From Ramazzottius varieornatus (lineage: Eukaryota; Tardigrada; Eutardigrada; Parachela; Ramazzottiidae), in NCBI GenBank assembly GCA_001949185.1, contig BDGG01000002.1:7406772-7470771 (forward strand): a DNA stretch of 64,000 nt. The letters are read 5' to 3'. The notes under the pieces are model-generated. The model was not told where the DNA came from. It made no database searches and was given only the letters and a program-made list of their open reading frames with translations. Both the position numbers and the translations under genes were made by a program. Of the stretch, positions 22,609 through 33,954 are shown piece after piece. The number at the start of each line of letters is the position of its first letter. The stretch's first letter is position 1.

Positions 22609-25600
22609 TCAACCGCTGCAGGATTCGCAAGCTTCTCGGTTCTGGAGCGAGCAAGTGATTTCGGCCATTCTTTCTGCAGCTTGCGCTTCTTTGGCCAATT
22701 TCTGCAAAAGCAAGGCAACATGGAAAATGGATGAACCATGGAAATACGATTCTGGATCTAATTAACGGAAATCTCGGCTTACCTCTGAAGTACTTCCGCC
22801 CTTCATCAAGGCTTGCACCTTCTGCTTGTCCACCGTAAACTGAATAGCGTTCGCAGCCGGCTTCGTTCGCAGGTAGTACATCCCGGTCTTCAGACCCTAT
22901 TCGAAACATCAACAGTGTGTAATAAGCGCGCAAGAAGCTGTTTCACGCCAAGGGCAAACTACTGTACACGCACGAAGAGAAATTATGGACCACGCCTTTT
23001 CGCTTTGGGGGTACAGAAGCACGTACGTACGTGACCGATCTACACTGATACATTTTTCGACTCTCTTCTACGACTGAATTTTCATTTTGCCGTCTTCTTT
23101 CACCCTGGCCCATAATATCTCTTCGTCAATTCGTGCATGTACTTACCAAAGTCCATCCGTAGAAATGCATGCTAGTCAGCTTCGCAAAGTTCGGTTCGGC
23201 AATGTGGATGTTCAAGGACTGACTCTGGCAGATGAAGGCTCCACGATCCGCCGCCATCTTGATAATGCTCTTCTGCGGAATTTCCCAGACTGTGCGGTAG
23301 AGCAACTTGAGATCATCAGGTATACCGGCGATGCGCTGCAATAGAACAAACAAAGACAAGCTCAAGAAAACTCTCGGGTTCATCAGTATCCAAAATTAAG
23401 AGCTTAGTGAAAGCACCTGGCAAGACTGATTTCCCACGTGGCGCGTGTTTCCACTGTTGTCGGATGTAAGCGTGCGCCACTTGAGAGATCGATCTTATGT
23501 AGTTCATCCGATTGGCGCACGCTTTGATTAGCGCTGACTGAAGACGTGCGCCACTTGGGAAAACAATCTTGTCGAGTTTCTTTGATCTTTACCGAGTTCA
23601 AACTTTACGAAACCATCAATTAAATTATCAAAGGAAACGGCGAGAGTGGCTTACCTGGACGGAACCGTTGGCCGCGATGAGTTCGTTCTTCATGTCGCCG
23701 TTCCACAAGCTACGTTCTGTGAGGTCACGAAGAAGGTGTTGGTTGACGACTTGGAACTCGCCAGAGAGGACTCGACGAGCGAAGATGTTGCTGGTGTAGG
23801 GTTCGATGCTTTCATTGTTCCCGAGAATCTGCGCGGTGCTGGCGGTAGGCATGGGAGCCAGGAGAAGACTGTTACGGAGACCATGCTGGGCGATCTTTGC
23901 CTTGAGAGCTGCCCAGTCGTGCAGATTGGAAGGTGTCACATTCCACATGTCATACTGGAGAATCTGTAAAACTAAAGGTAAAAACAAAAAGCTCGTAAAC
24001 CTAAACGGCTATGAGATGGAAACTTACTCCTCGGCTAGTAGGACTTCCGGCATAGGTTTCGTAAGGTCCGTGCTGTTCTGCTAACTCGCAACTCTAAAAA
24101 AGAAGGTCCAGTCATCGTTGATCGACACGATAGGGAGAAAGTCTCATTAAAGTAATATTGAAAAACTAACCGCTTCCAGTGCACCGTAGTAGATGGTCTC
24201 GAAAATCTGAATGTTCAGTTTCTGTGCTTCGGGACTGTCGAAAGGAAAGCGCATGAGAATAAAGGCGTCGGCCAAACCCTGGACGCCGATGCCGATGGGT
24301 CGGTGGCGGAAGTTGCTGCGTTTGGTCTGATTGACCACAAAAAAAACATAATGCAAAATCACCCCGCCACCTACAAGAAGTAGCGTCTTACTTCGGGAGT
24401 GGGATAGTAGTTCACGTCGATGATCTTGTTCAGATTGTACGTGATGATCTTGCTCATTTCCTTCAGCTTGTCAAAGTCGAAGGTAGCGTTGTCATTGACG
24501 TACATGTTCAGCGCGATCGACGCCAAGTTGCATACGGCAGTCTAGAAAAATATCCGGAGAAAATTATCAAAATTGGCCCCACAGACAAAACAGAATCAGA
24601 AACGGTTGAATCCCATACCTCTTCTGGAGAGCTGTACTCGACGATCTCCGTGCACAGATTCGAGCACTTGATGGTACCCAAGTTTTGCTGGTTGCTCTTT
24701 CGGTTGCAGTGGTCCTTGTAAACGATGAAAGGACTTCCGGTTTCTGCCTGAGCGTCCAGGATGGCGTGCCACAGTTTTTGAGCCGGGATGCGCTTCTTGT
24801 AGCGACCTCCTTGTTCGTACCTGGATAACACAATACGTGCTTCAGCCTTTTGATGTAAAATGGAAACGATGCTAGAAGACTTACCGATTATATAGTTCCT
24901 CGAACTCTTCGCCCCAAACGTCCGACAGTCCGGGGCTTTCGTGTGGGCACATCAAACACCAGTCGCCGTTCTCCTGGACGCGACGCATGAAGAGGTCGGG
25001 GATCCACAAGGCCAGAAAGAGATCTCGGGCTCGTTGCTCCTCGGACCCGGTGTTCTTCCGCAGTTCCAGAAAGTCGAAGACATCGGCGTGCCACGGCTCC
25101 AAGTAGATAGCGAAGGCACCCGGACGCTACAAAACCCGAATAAGCTCACGTTCACATCCTCTCACCCCCTCACAACTTTCTTATAGACCGCTATCGGGGT
25201 TACTTACGATCTTACCTTATTGCCACCTTGGTCAACGTAGCGCGCTGTTGCGTTGTAGACTCGCAACATCGGCAAGAGTCCGTTCGAAATGCCATTCGTC
25301 TGCAAAATAAAAACCTGGTTAATGCTTCATTCATTGGGTTCTAATATTTTACAAACTTACACCAGCGATGTAAGAGCCAGTAGCGCGAATGCAATGGACA
25401 TTCAGACCGATACCGCCGGCGGATTTCGAGATCATTGCGCACTGCTTCAGCGTGTCATAAATACCTTCGATGCTGTCGTCTTTCATGGTCAACAGGAAGC
25501 AACTATAGTTGGGAGAAACAGGGTAAAAACTTCAGAATACGCGACCTAGGCAAGCCAGTTCGCAATATTATTATTCCAAGTGGCGCACATTTTCAGCTAA

Positions 25601-27305
25601 AAATACTGCAAACGTGCGCCACTTGGGCAATAAATCTTATCAAGTTTGTTCACCGAGATCTCATGATTATAATAATGTCAGTAACAAGGGCGCACCTCGA
25701 GAGCTGGTTTCTGGGTGTTCCGGCATTGAAGAGTGTCGGCGAAGCATGGGTGAAGTACTTTAGGGAAAGACAATGGTAGGTCTCGATAGCGGACTTGAGG
25801 TCCTCTCCGTGAATACCCAAAGCTACTCTCATTAGCATGTGCTGAGGTCGCTCTGCCACCTGCCCGTTGATTTTGAGCAGGTACGAGCGTTCCATAGTCT
25901 GAAATCGGAAAACAGAATGTCGGCACCGCAAAAAACTCACTGGTTTCACACACCAACAAGCGCGAATATGCCCAGGTTCTCTTGGAAAGATTGCTAACGT
26001 GGCGGAAGTCAGCTCGTCTACCACCAATTCTGGTAAGACTTTTGGTCCACACAGAGATCTCTCCGTTACACTTCCACAAAAACGTTCGAGACTGAAAAAT
26101 GTTGATAATTGTTATCGAAATTTACCTTGAAACCGAAGAAGCTGTAGCCCAAGTCGCGTTCGTATTTGATGGTCGAATCCAAAAGCTGTAAAACAAGCAA
26201 AGCACGATGAGTACTTCTACACGAAGAGCTTCTTGACAGAATTACTGATTCATACCTCTGCATTCTTCACGACGATGTTGTAGAGCTCCTCTGATACCAT
26301 GGGAGATTTTTGCATAGTGCGAGGATTGACGTAATCTCGCAGTGACTGGACCACATCTGCATTTATAATTAGAAGAGAGCTCTTAGCAGAATAAATCAAC
26401 GTCGAGTAACAACGAGAAGCAAATTCTTGTAATTCTGTACTCACCGCTGAATTTATCTTTTGTTTCTTTGTGTAGGTTGGTGACTGCGATGCGAGCTGCC
26501 AAGATGGCATAATCGGGATGGCGAACGGTAAGCGCAGCTGCTGTTTCCGCGGCCAACGTGTCCAGCTCCGTCGTGCTGATGCCCGAATATAAGCCATCGA
26601 CGACCCGTTGAGTGATCACAGCCTACCAACCATAATACTGTTGAAAGTGTATCACCAAGTATCCTGCCAGAACGATCACTCCTCATCCCAGGCGGAATCG
26701 CACTACCGACATCAGCCGAGACTTGGGCGATGAAGCCCGACAAGATCGCTATCCCAAGTGACGCACGCTTTCTGCTAATAACACTAAAAATCTGCGTCAC
26801 TTGGAAAACAATCTGTCGACTTTTTCGCTAAGACCTAAACTGATCAACCCATCACGCCAAACAGCAGTTCGAACAGTTTGAGTTTAATGTTCTTACGGGA
26901 TCTACAAAGTCACGGCTGAGTCCATAACACAACTTCTGGATGCGAGAGGTAATCTTGTCGAAGTGAACCGTTTCCTGTGTGCCATCTGAAAGAACAACTA
27001 CCATCCAGTCAAACAGCGCTCAGATCCTAGACTCGCTTTTAGCTCACAAAATCCGTACTGCAAATAAATGTGTCTTCCACAACTTCTGCAGACTCGGGAG
27101 CCAGTCAGTCTACAAGCTCCCAAATCCGAATGACAGAACAATATGGGAAGCGACTTGGGAACGTACCTCGTTTGACGACGAACATCTGGCTTTCAGGTAA
27201 TCCTGGAGCGCCTGTCGACGTAGAGTTGCCGTTCAATGATGAGGCCTTCTTGTCCGCCAGCAACTCACTGAAGTTGAGAGATCGACGAGCTGTGGATCCT
27301 GGCAT
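22609..27305 (-). CDS. RRM1: Ribonucleoside-diphosphate reductase large subunit
   Basis: Seventeen exons: 27167-27305, 26897-26985, 26445-26622, 26256-26356, 26126-26185, 25696-25898, 25361-25502, 25216-25299, 24895-25136, 24619-24820, 24392-24541, 24171-24326, 24028-24093, 23655-23963, 23147-23335, 22783-22896 and 22609-22701 (838 aa). It makes dNDPs from NDPs with the small subunit. The ATP-cone begins at [16 protein letters not shown]. Active-site blocks are [33 protein letters not shown] (the N-x-C-x-E triad) and [12 protein letters not shown]. Other signatures are [14 protein letters not shown] and [20 protein letters not shown]. The C-terminal redox pair is in CESCSG-stop, which re-reduces the active site. 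The first exon adds 40 residues before the usual start ([16 protein letters not shown]...), an extension not found in the mammalian protein. Introns contain three hairpin repeats. Confidence 0.97.
23420..23584. repeat. Intronic hairpin repeat, copy 6 (double unit)
   Basis: Two units lie in tandem in RRM1 intron 23336-23654: ACGTGGCGCGTG with GTGCGCCACTTGAG, then ATTGGCGCACGC with CGTGCGCCACTTGGG. The tail AAACAATCTTGTCGAG follows. Confidence 0.8.
25548..25657. repeat. Intronic hairpin repeat, copy 7
   Basis: TTCCAAGTGGCGCAC pairs with GTGCGCCACTTGGG around a loop of about 30 bases in RRM1 intron 25503-25695. Confidence 0.85.
26735..26832. repeat. Intronic hairpin repeat, copy 8 (compensated variant)
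   Basis: CCCAAGTGACGCACGC pairs with TGCGTCACTTGG. The usual G:C pair is replaced by A:T on both arms. It lies in RRM1 intron 26623-26896. Confidence 0.85.
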
Positions 27306-28047
27306 CTTGGATAAGGTTGGAAGCTACCTCCGAGGCAGCCTAAACGGTTAACGCTTCCCCTGCCAGAATGTCCCGTTCCGTAACCTGCAGGCAGAACGAA
27401 ATGGGAAGGCTTACCAGCACTCTTCTCTTCTTACGTCCGTTCAAAAGCAACGTCCGAACAAGAAATGCAGCTCCTCAGCCTCAGATTCGGAGGAAGAATG
27501 AGACACAAAATACAGAACGCAAGTTTTGAGGTAAAACGGCGGGAAATGGTTTTATCTTGGTTTTGCTCCTTTTGGAGAATGCTGAGAATGGACGAGGTAG
27601 GCAGACAGCTGATTTGCAACTTTCACTGAGGTAGAGTGGAGAGCGCATCAGCGAGCTGGGCGGGTGCGGTCCGTACGTACAGCGTTCTGTCTGATTAGTG
27701 ATTACACTGGTTAGGAGGGTAGAGCAAATACGAATCCGCCCAGGGCCCAGGCTGGCATGGATATGCGGATAAAGGGATTCGTGCTGGCCTGCCAAATTTC
27801 ACTATCCGCAGTGGTGTTTGTCAAGCGGTTGGATGTTTCATACAAGTACACTCATGCCGATGTGAATCCGCCTTGTGGCACTTTTGTCGGGACCAGGGTT
27901 CGAAAGTTAATTCAGCCAAGTTTGATCCAGCAGCAAACTTGCGATTCCGGTTTTTCATTTGAGCGAAATTCGTTTGCAAGCTTTGATTTCTCCTCGATAC
28001 ATTTCGCTTCTTCTACCGGAAATCGCGCAGCCACTCCGCTCTTCACA
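27306..28047. other. Intergenic between divergent RRM1 and the LEA-like gene
   Basis: This is a probable shared upstream region for two genes that point away from each other. Short open frames on both strands show no motif. Confidence 0.4.
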
Positions 28048-28545
28048 ATGGAACACGTTACGAAGGAGAAGCACGAAGTCCACAGGTGAGTGAATGTTGT
28101 GAAGCTGAAGTACGATCGTGATGACTTCCTTGTTCATCAAACGTGCTTCGTGGTTCTTTTAGTGACGGATCCGAGAAGCACACCATCAAGACTGGCATGG
28201 AAGACAACCGAACGCTGGGTGACAAGATGCACGCTGCCAAAGATGCCTACAAGGGAGGTCCCGAGGACAAGGCTCGAGTTACCACCGAGAAGCACCACGT
28301 TGAAGGTTTGTGATTCTGATAAACATGTCTGTTGTGGCTTTCGATCTAATACGTACTTCCGCCACTTTCGATCCAGGTTTTCTCTAAATCCCGGTTCATC
28401 TGAAGGGAGTTGATTATATCGATAATTGTGTTGTCTTTGAACAGGTGGTCATGCTACCCACGAAATCAAGTCTGATGTGAAGGACCAGCGCACCATGGGC
28501 GAGAAGCTGGGCGACGCCAAGGATGCCTTTACCGGAAAGCACTGA
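28048..28545 (+). CDS. Small hydrophilic two-repeat protein (LEA-like)
   Basis: Exons 28048-28085, 28163-28305 and 28445-28545 join in phase to 93 aa. The protein has no Cys or Trp, is rich in Lys, Glu, Asp, His, Gly and Thr, and consists mainly of two copies of one unit: HTIKTGMEDNRTLGDKM..AKDAYKG and HEIKSDVKDQRTMGEKL..AKDAFTG. It is preceded and separated by short EKHHV-like linkers. There is no signal peptide or membrane segment, so it should be cytosolic and largely disordered or amphipathic. The style (AKDA, GEKL repeats, extreme hydrophilicity) resembles group 3 LEA/hydrophilin stress proteins. I infer rather than establish that relationship. The exon borders have clean GT/AG (CACAG|GTGAG, TTTTAG|TGACG, AACAG|GTGGT). 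Confidence 0.75.
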
Positions 28546-29440
28546 ATCATGACTTTTTCTGCATTGGCTTCTCTTAACCTGCTGTTAGTGTCGAGTAAAG
28601 CATTTTATTGAAGATAGGACTGGCTTGATTTCTAGGTGCTTCTTTCGTCACATATCTTGCAAAGTGTAAAAGGTTCGAGGACGTTTCCACATGATGCAAG
28701 GTTGACAGCAAATTCTTGACTTCGGTCTTTTCATAGCCCAGCTTAATGCCGCCTGCAGGAATAAAACATCGTCTCCATCGAGACTTCAGATTTTAAACTC
28801 TGAGTTTAACGTCTACTTGATAGCCTACGATGCCCGACCGCGTGTTCCAACAGGTTTACGGCAGTGTACGTTCTCGAAGCCCTGAGGCCGCGGGAGCAGG
28901 CAGAGCTAGCACCAGGAAATCCATAAGTGACAGTTCCAATATCCAACTATTAAAACGACATCGCTAGCCGTTAGATGCGGTGCCGGAAGCCGGAAGTCCC
29001 TGGCCGTATAGTGCAAAACTCGGAGACCAAGCGTGCATGACACCTCTGACCGTTAGAACTTCTGCCTTATTTCTATATGTACAATCAGAAATTCGACGTA
29101 ACTACTTACAGTATATCTACCACCTGAAACGAAGAATGGTAGAGTCTTTCGCTGATGGAGAAAGAGTCTCGTTTCATTCAAATACCGAATCAACCGGAAG
29201 CGGAAGTATAACAAGGCAGATCTGGTTTGGCGCAGCGTGCGCCATACATTAACTTACGTAGCTCCGCTTGCTTGTTGAGCTCCTCTCTGCTCACAATTTA
29301 CTGCGCTAAAACGGGAGCACAAACACGGCAGGCAGTTCTGGCTACGAATAGCCTTACGAATAGCATTTAGGTTTCCGATTCGAACGTGATGTGTGTGATG
29401 ATGAGTCTAGTGGGATATGAACACCTTCGTGAGCCCATAA
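28546..29440. other. 3' flank of the LEA-like gene, no gene seen
   Basis: The open frame at 28980-29252 (plus) has no motif. Several CCGGAAGC/CGGAAGT strings occur but form no ordered repeat. Confidence 0.35.
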
Positions 29441-29441
29441 T

Positions 29442-30204
29442 TTAAGCACGGCGTCCGCAGATGGGACAGATAGCGTCCCTGGTTAACACTTCCGGCATCT
29501 TCGAGTGTGGCAATGTGTTAACGAGCTCGCGGAGATCAGATCTTTGTATCCGTGCTCGGAAGCGAATGGCCAGATCATATTTTCGACACTGTTGTAGTTC
29601 GTGCTGGAAAGCGAATGGCCACAAGGTTTTCCGACTAACGGCGAATTCAAGAACCTGGTGCCGCATAGAAGGAAGAATCCATAGATTGTCCAGTGAACCT
29701 GGCATGGGTCCGGTCGATACGACGCGTCGTGATGGACACCCCACTCCATTGCAAGCGCTGTAGCCGACATGTTTCTTACCGATGTACAGCTATAACGGTC
29801 ACAAAAGAGTCGAAAGGTTACTTTAGTCTCAGCAAAGAAGCACTTCCGCTTCATAATGTCCATCAACAATCCAAAACCTAATGGCACCGCAAGTTTGGAT
29901 GACCATGTCAGAATTTTCTCGTCATCGGTCGCTACCTCTCGTGGCGCGTCTACCTTCATGAAACATTGAAAAGGCCTCTGCAATCGCTTTGCGCTACTCT
30001 AGCTCGTTGAATTCAAATGGCCATGCTTCGGCTTCCAGATCATATTTCCGACAGTGTTGCTGTCAGCCATTTCTTACTCCAAAAGGAAGGACCGAGAAAG
30101 AAATTTACGATCTATTTTCGCGCGAAGCGGTGTCTACTTTGCACAGTCCTTGGAGGATGAAGTGGAGCATGACAGGAGGAGCATTGTGTTTTGTAACAGC
30201 ATGA
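29442..30204 (-). pseudogene. Degenerate duplicated segment ending in CPICGRRA
   Basis: On the minus strand the motif CRKYDL occurs twice: at about 30040 (QHCRKYDLEAEAWPFEFNELE, stop) and at about 29575 (QQCRKYDLAIRFRARIQRSDL...). The second copy ends LTRDAICPICGRRA-stop. Each copy is preceded or followed by related KVDxxxREN/REVA pieces, so the region is a duplication with frameshifts and stops. The CPxC end could be a zinc-binding remnant. No family was recognised and activity is unlikely. Confidence 0.35.
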
Positions 30205-30458
30205 CTAAGCTATCGAACTGAAGTCATCAAAGAAGGTAACTCAATCTTTACTTACCTGTTTTCTGAACGTCTTTGACCGTGCATGTTGTGTATAACAATT
30301 TTCTATCATGGTGGTACCGGCCAACGGAAGTTGACCTTATAGAGCGGTGCGTACTGTAACTCGGTACAGCATCAGTATCACTAGATTTAATCGATAAAAA
30401 AGCTCAGATTTCAACGAGTAAAATAATCTCAACGGTTTGCGATACCATTCTGGAGAAG

Positions 30459-31669
30459 CTATGAAACAAGTGTGACCATATCCTCCTTCAGTAGAAACAG
30501 ATCTGGATATTTTTTGAGAAACTTGTCGAACTTGCGATTGGCGTACTCTCGAAAGTCATCTGTCTGCTCCGTGGCACCTGACGAAGATGCAAAGGACTTT
30601 AACACCTACGAAGAACCACAAATCTATATGGATTACAACGTAGGAATCTTTTCCTAACGCGAAAGCACAACGAAAGGACGATCAGTTGCGCGTAAACTTG
30701 ATAAGTTTGTACCTTCTTCCGTAATTTCTTTCCGGACATAGTGAACCCGTCTGCTTCGGAAAGAACATTCTTTATACCTTTCTTCCATTTGAACTTCACA
30801 GAAGTTTCGCCTGATAGACTCCCTTTGTTTAACGAAGGTTTAAGCGAAGCAGCGGAGGTATTCATATGGTCCGAATGGCCGTTTGCTTTCAACTTCTTAT
30901 TCGGAGGGTCTATCCTAGCTTCCTCTTCGCCCGAAGCGTTCGGAGCCTTCTTACTGCCATTAACTGCAGCAGGAGGAACTTGAGATGGAGTATCTGTGGG
31001 TACAGCCGGCGAGGAACCCGTAGGCTGGAAAGCAGGTTTCGCCAGAGTATCCTTCGACTTGACGATATCCCATATGGAAGAGATAAGGCGCTGATCGTGA
31101 ACTCTCATACTGTTCTGCACAAAATTCTGCAAAATAGAGAGCGACGATCGTGGATGGAAATCATGGAATAGATGATGGAGCAAGTTCCGAGCAGTATTCT
31201 ACTATAACTGGTTTGTAAAACTCACCTTGAATTTCGTTTCCTTTCGCGGGACGTTGTCGTACGTAAGGAGCCTTTCGAGGGTCATTTTGAGTTTAGGATC
31301 GTTCGACCTGGCCGACACGATGGCGTTTTGGATACTTTCCGTCCATGCATCTTGTTTCTTCTTGCCGGAATTAGACGACTCTTTGGCCTTGTAATCTTTC
31401 CCATGCCACTTTTCTTCCTCGGTGATACACCTGCGTGTAACATCAGGGAATGCATCTGTGAAACTGTCAGAGCAAACAGCCGATATGCGAGTAACAAGCG
31501 AAAGGAGAAAGACTTACGCGTTATGTGTACGGAAGGATTCTCCTGGAAAGGTTTTGCCGCAGTCGATGCAGGATAACGTGGTGCAGTTCCGACACTGAGT
31601 CTGGCAATGCTTGTCGACAGCGGCCTTCTTCACTGATTCTCCGCAACTACCGCAAACGAACACAACCAT
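30459..31669 (-). CDS. LYAR: LYAR-type zinc-finger nucleolar protein
   Basis: Four exons: 31518-31669, 31226-31430, 30713-31126 and 30459-30605, giving 305 aa. LYAR is a nucleolar factor in rRNA synthesis and processing and cell growth control. The N-terminus holds both LYAR C2HC zinc fingers (VCGSCGESVKK, CRNCTTLSCIDCGKTF, then HNACITEEEKW). The DNVPRKETKFKNFVQNSMRVH block is typical. The middle is Lys/Pro/Ser-rich and disordered. The C-terminal winged domain is recognisable by FKWKKGIKNVLSEAD, KKLRKKV and FDKFLKKYPDLFLLKEDMV. Phases agree at all joins. It is divergent from CIAO3, with 326 bp between the two start codons. Confidence 0.93.
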
Positions 31670-31995
31670 CCTTCCTTCGAGTTCTCCCGATCCTCCGCTT
31701 CGGACTTCCGGCGTTATGACTGTGAGAATGAGGATTGCTCAGGCTTGTCAAGGCTTGAAGCTTGTGCGGCTGCCAGAGTTGTTCACTCAAGGACTCCAAT
31801 CAATTCACACCAGTAATATTGCGCAATGGCTACTGCGACTTTCCTATCGCAACTTCCCCATTGTCGGCTAATTGGAGTTGTTCGTTAGAAGTTCGTTTGT
31901 TCGGCCAGTTAGCTGACGCAGTAGGTTCTGCGACTGTCTACAGTTGACCCATTTTGCTCTTTTGTTTCAGAGGACATCTATGCTGTACAGAAACT
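31670..31995. promoter_or_regulatory. Bidirectional promoter between LYAR and CIAO3
   Basis: The two start codons face away from each other across 326 bp. CCAAT occurs at about 31796 and ATTGG at about 31871. No TATA box was seen on either side, consistent with a housekeeping bidirectional promoter. Confidence 0.5.
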
Positions 31996-33954
31996 ATGGA
32001 CGGATTCAGCGGAACACTTCGGTTAACCGATTTGAACGACTTCATGGCACCAGCGCAGGTAGATCTTATCAGTTACTTCCGCTTCCGGTGGAGCATCATC
32101 GCGTGTTGCTGACAGGCGACAGCCGTGCATATTGTGTTCTGACAAAAAAGATATTTAGGAATGCATCAAGCCAGTCACAATCAACCGGATTCCCGAGAAG
32201 GGAAGATCGATCAAGATCACGGCGTCGGGCGATTATTCCGAAGTCGACGCGAAAGGACAGGAGAAGAAGCTGGAAAAGGCTGCCATAACGCTGAGCGACT
32301 GTCTCGCATGTAGCGGTTGCGTCACATCGGCGGAAACTGTCCTGATCCAGCAGCAAAGCGTGGACGAGCTGCTCAGAGTTATTAGGGAAAACCTGGAGGT
32401 ACTTTCGGACCGATTGTTTGAATTCTATACTTGGTACGAGGACTAAGATCTTTGCTTATGTCTGCCCAGGTTCCCGCCGATCAACGACGAATCATCGTTG
32501 CTTCCGTTTCGCTACAATCCGTCGCTTCGCTCGCAAGAAGATATAGACTGACTATGCGTCAGTGCCAACAAAAGGTCTCGGGATATCTTCGGTCGCTCGG
32601 GGTAGACAGGATATACGACTTGAGTGCGGCTTCTGCTTTGGCGCTTACCGAAAGTCAGAGGGAGTTCGTGGACCGCGCTCGGCGGAACGATCCTGGTTCG
32701 TTACCTATGTTGGCTTCCGCTTGCCCAGGTACGACATCCAGCCTCACCCAAGCCATCCGGTCTCTTTCGTTTTGCGGTTGTAATAATGTATGTCTCGGTT
32801 GCAGGATGGATATGTTACGCGGAGAAGACCCACGGTTCCTGGGTCCTTCCTTACATAAATACTACGAAGTCCCCGCAGCAGATTCAGGGTGCTCTCATCA
32901 AGAAGTATTTATCGAGAGCTGATCACCAGAATCCTGGGAAGTATTATCACGCCACGCTGATGATGTGCTACGACAAGAAACTGGAAGCGAGCAGGGAGGA
33001 CTTTTACGATGATGTGCTCCGGTCACGCGAAGTTGACTGCGTCGTAACTTCTTGTAAGTATACGTACGTTTCTCTATGTTACTCCATTGGACTGCTGCAG
33101 GTGTTTCTTCCAAGAGTTCGAAGTGGTTGTGATGAATGGTGGTTTGTAGTAGAGATGGAGCAAATGCTGGAAAAGAAAGGAGTGCTATTGGACCAAGTTT
33201 GTTCGTCGGACTTTGATCTGCTTCCGGGTTTATCGACGGAGTTCTACAACTCTGGTGGCGGAGCTGGTGGCTACCTGGAAAACATCCTACGACATGCTGC
33301 GAGAGAACTCTTCCAGTACGAAGTTGGCCCAGTGGAATATAAAACCATAAGGTACGACAATATTTGGACGCAGACGACTGCTTTCCACGTTAAAAGATGC
33401 ATGATTTCTCCCAATTCCTGTACTTAATGATTATTTTTATATCATCGTTTGTAGGAACCAAGATTTCCGAGAAACCACCGTTACAATTAACGGCGAACTG
33501 AAGCTGTACTTCGCAGCGGCTTATGGATTCCGGAACATACAGAACATCGTCCAAAAGCTGAAACGCTCTAAGTGCCCGTACGGCTTTGTGGAAATCATGG
33601 CGTGTCCTTCCGGTAACGATTATTGATCCTACTACTGCTCGATTATTTTGGATCCGAATATCAATCTTGTACGAGTACTGTATGGTGATGAATGTGGTGG
33701 TTTGCCTTGTAGCTTGTCTGAATGGTGGAGGACAAATTCGTGCACCGGACGCAGCGGAAGCGAAAGTTTGGTTGCAAGACGTTCAAGAGCTCTTCGACTC
33801 ACTGGAAAAGACTGATGCGGGTTCAAACATTCCTTGGCTGGATGGCTTGTACCGAACACTGCGCGACGATCCTTCTACGGAACCCTCGAAGTTACTTCAC
33901 ACGCAGTACCATTCTTTAGAAAATAAGGGTACTGCCTTGAATATAAAATGGTGA
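31996..33954 (+). CDS. CIAO3: Cytosolic iron-sulfur assembly component 3 (NARFL/Nar1)
   Basis: Seven exons: 31996-32058, 32159-32398, 32470-32728, 32805-33053, 33150-33351, 33455-33612 and 33713-33954, giving 470 aa. CIAO3 links early cytosolic Fe-S scaffolds to the CIA targeting complex. It is an [FeFe]-hydrogenase-like protein without hydrogenase activity. The N-terminus ([21 protein letters not shown]) and [21 protein letters not shown] carry the N-terminal cluster cysteines. [27 protein letters not shown] and [13 protein letters not shown] carry the C-terminal cluster ligands. [16 protein letters not shown] is also diagnostic. It ends LNIKW; a terminal aromatic residue is a known targeting-complex recognition feature in this pathway. 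All joins keep phase. Confidence 0.95.
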
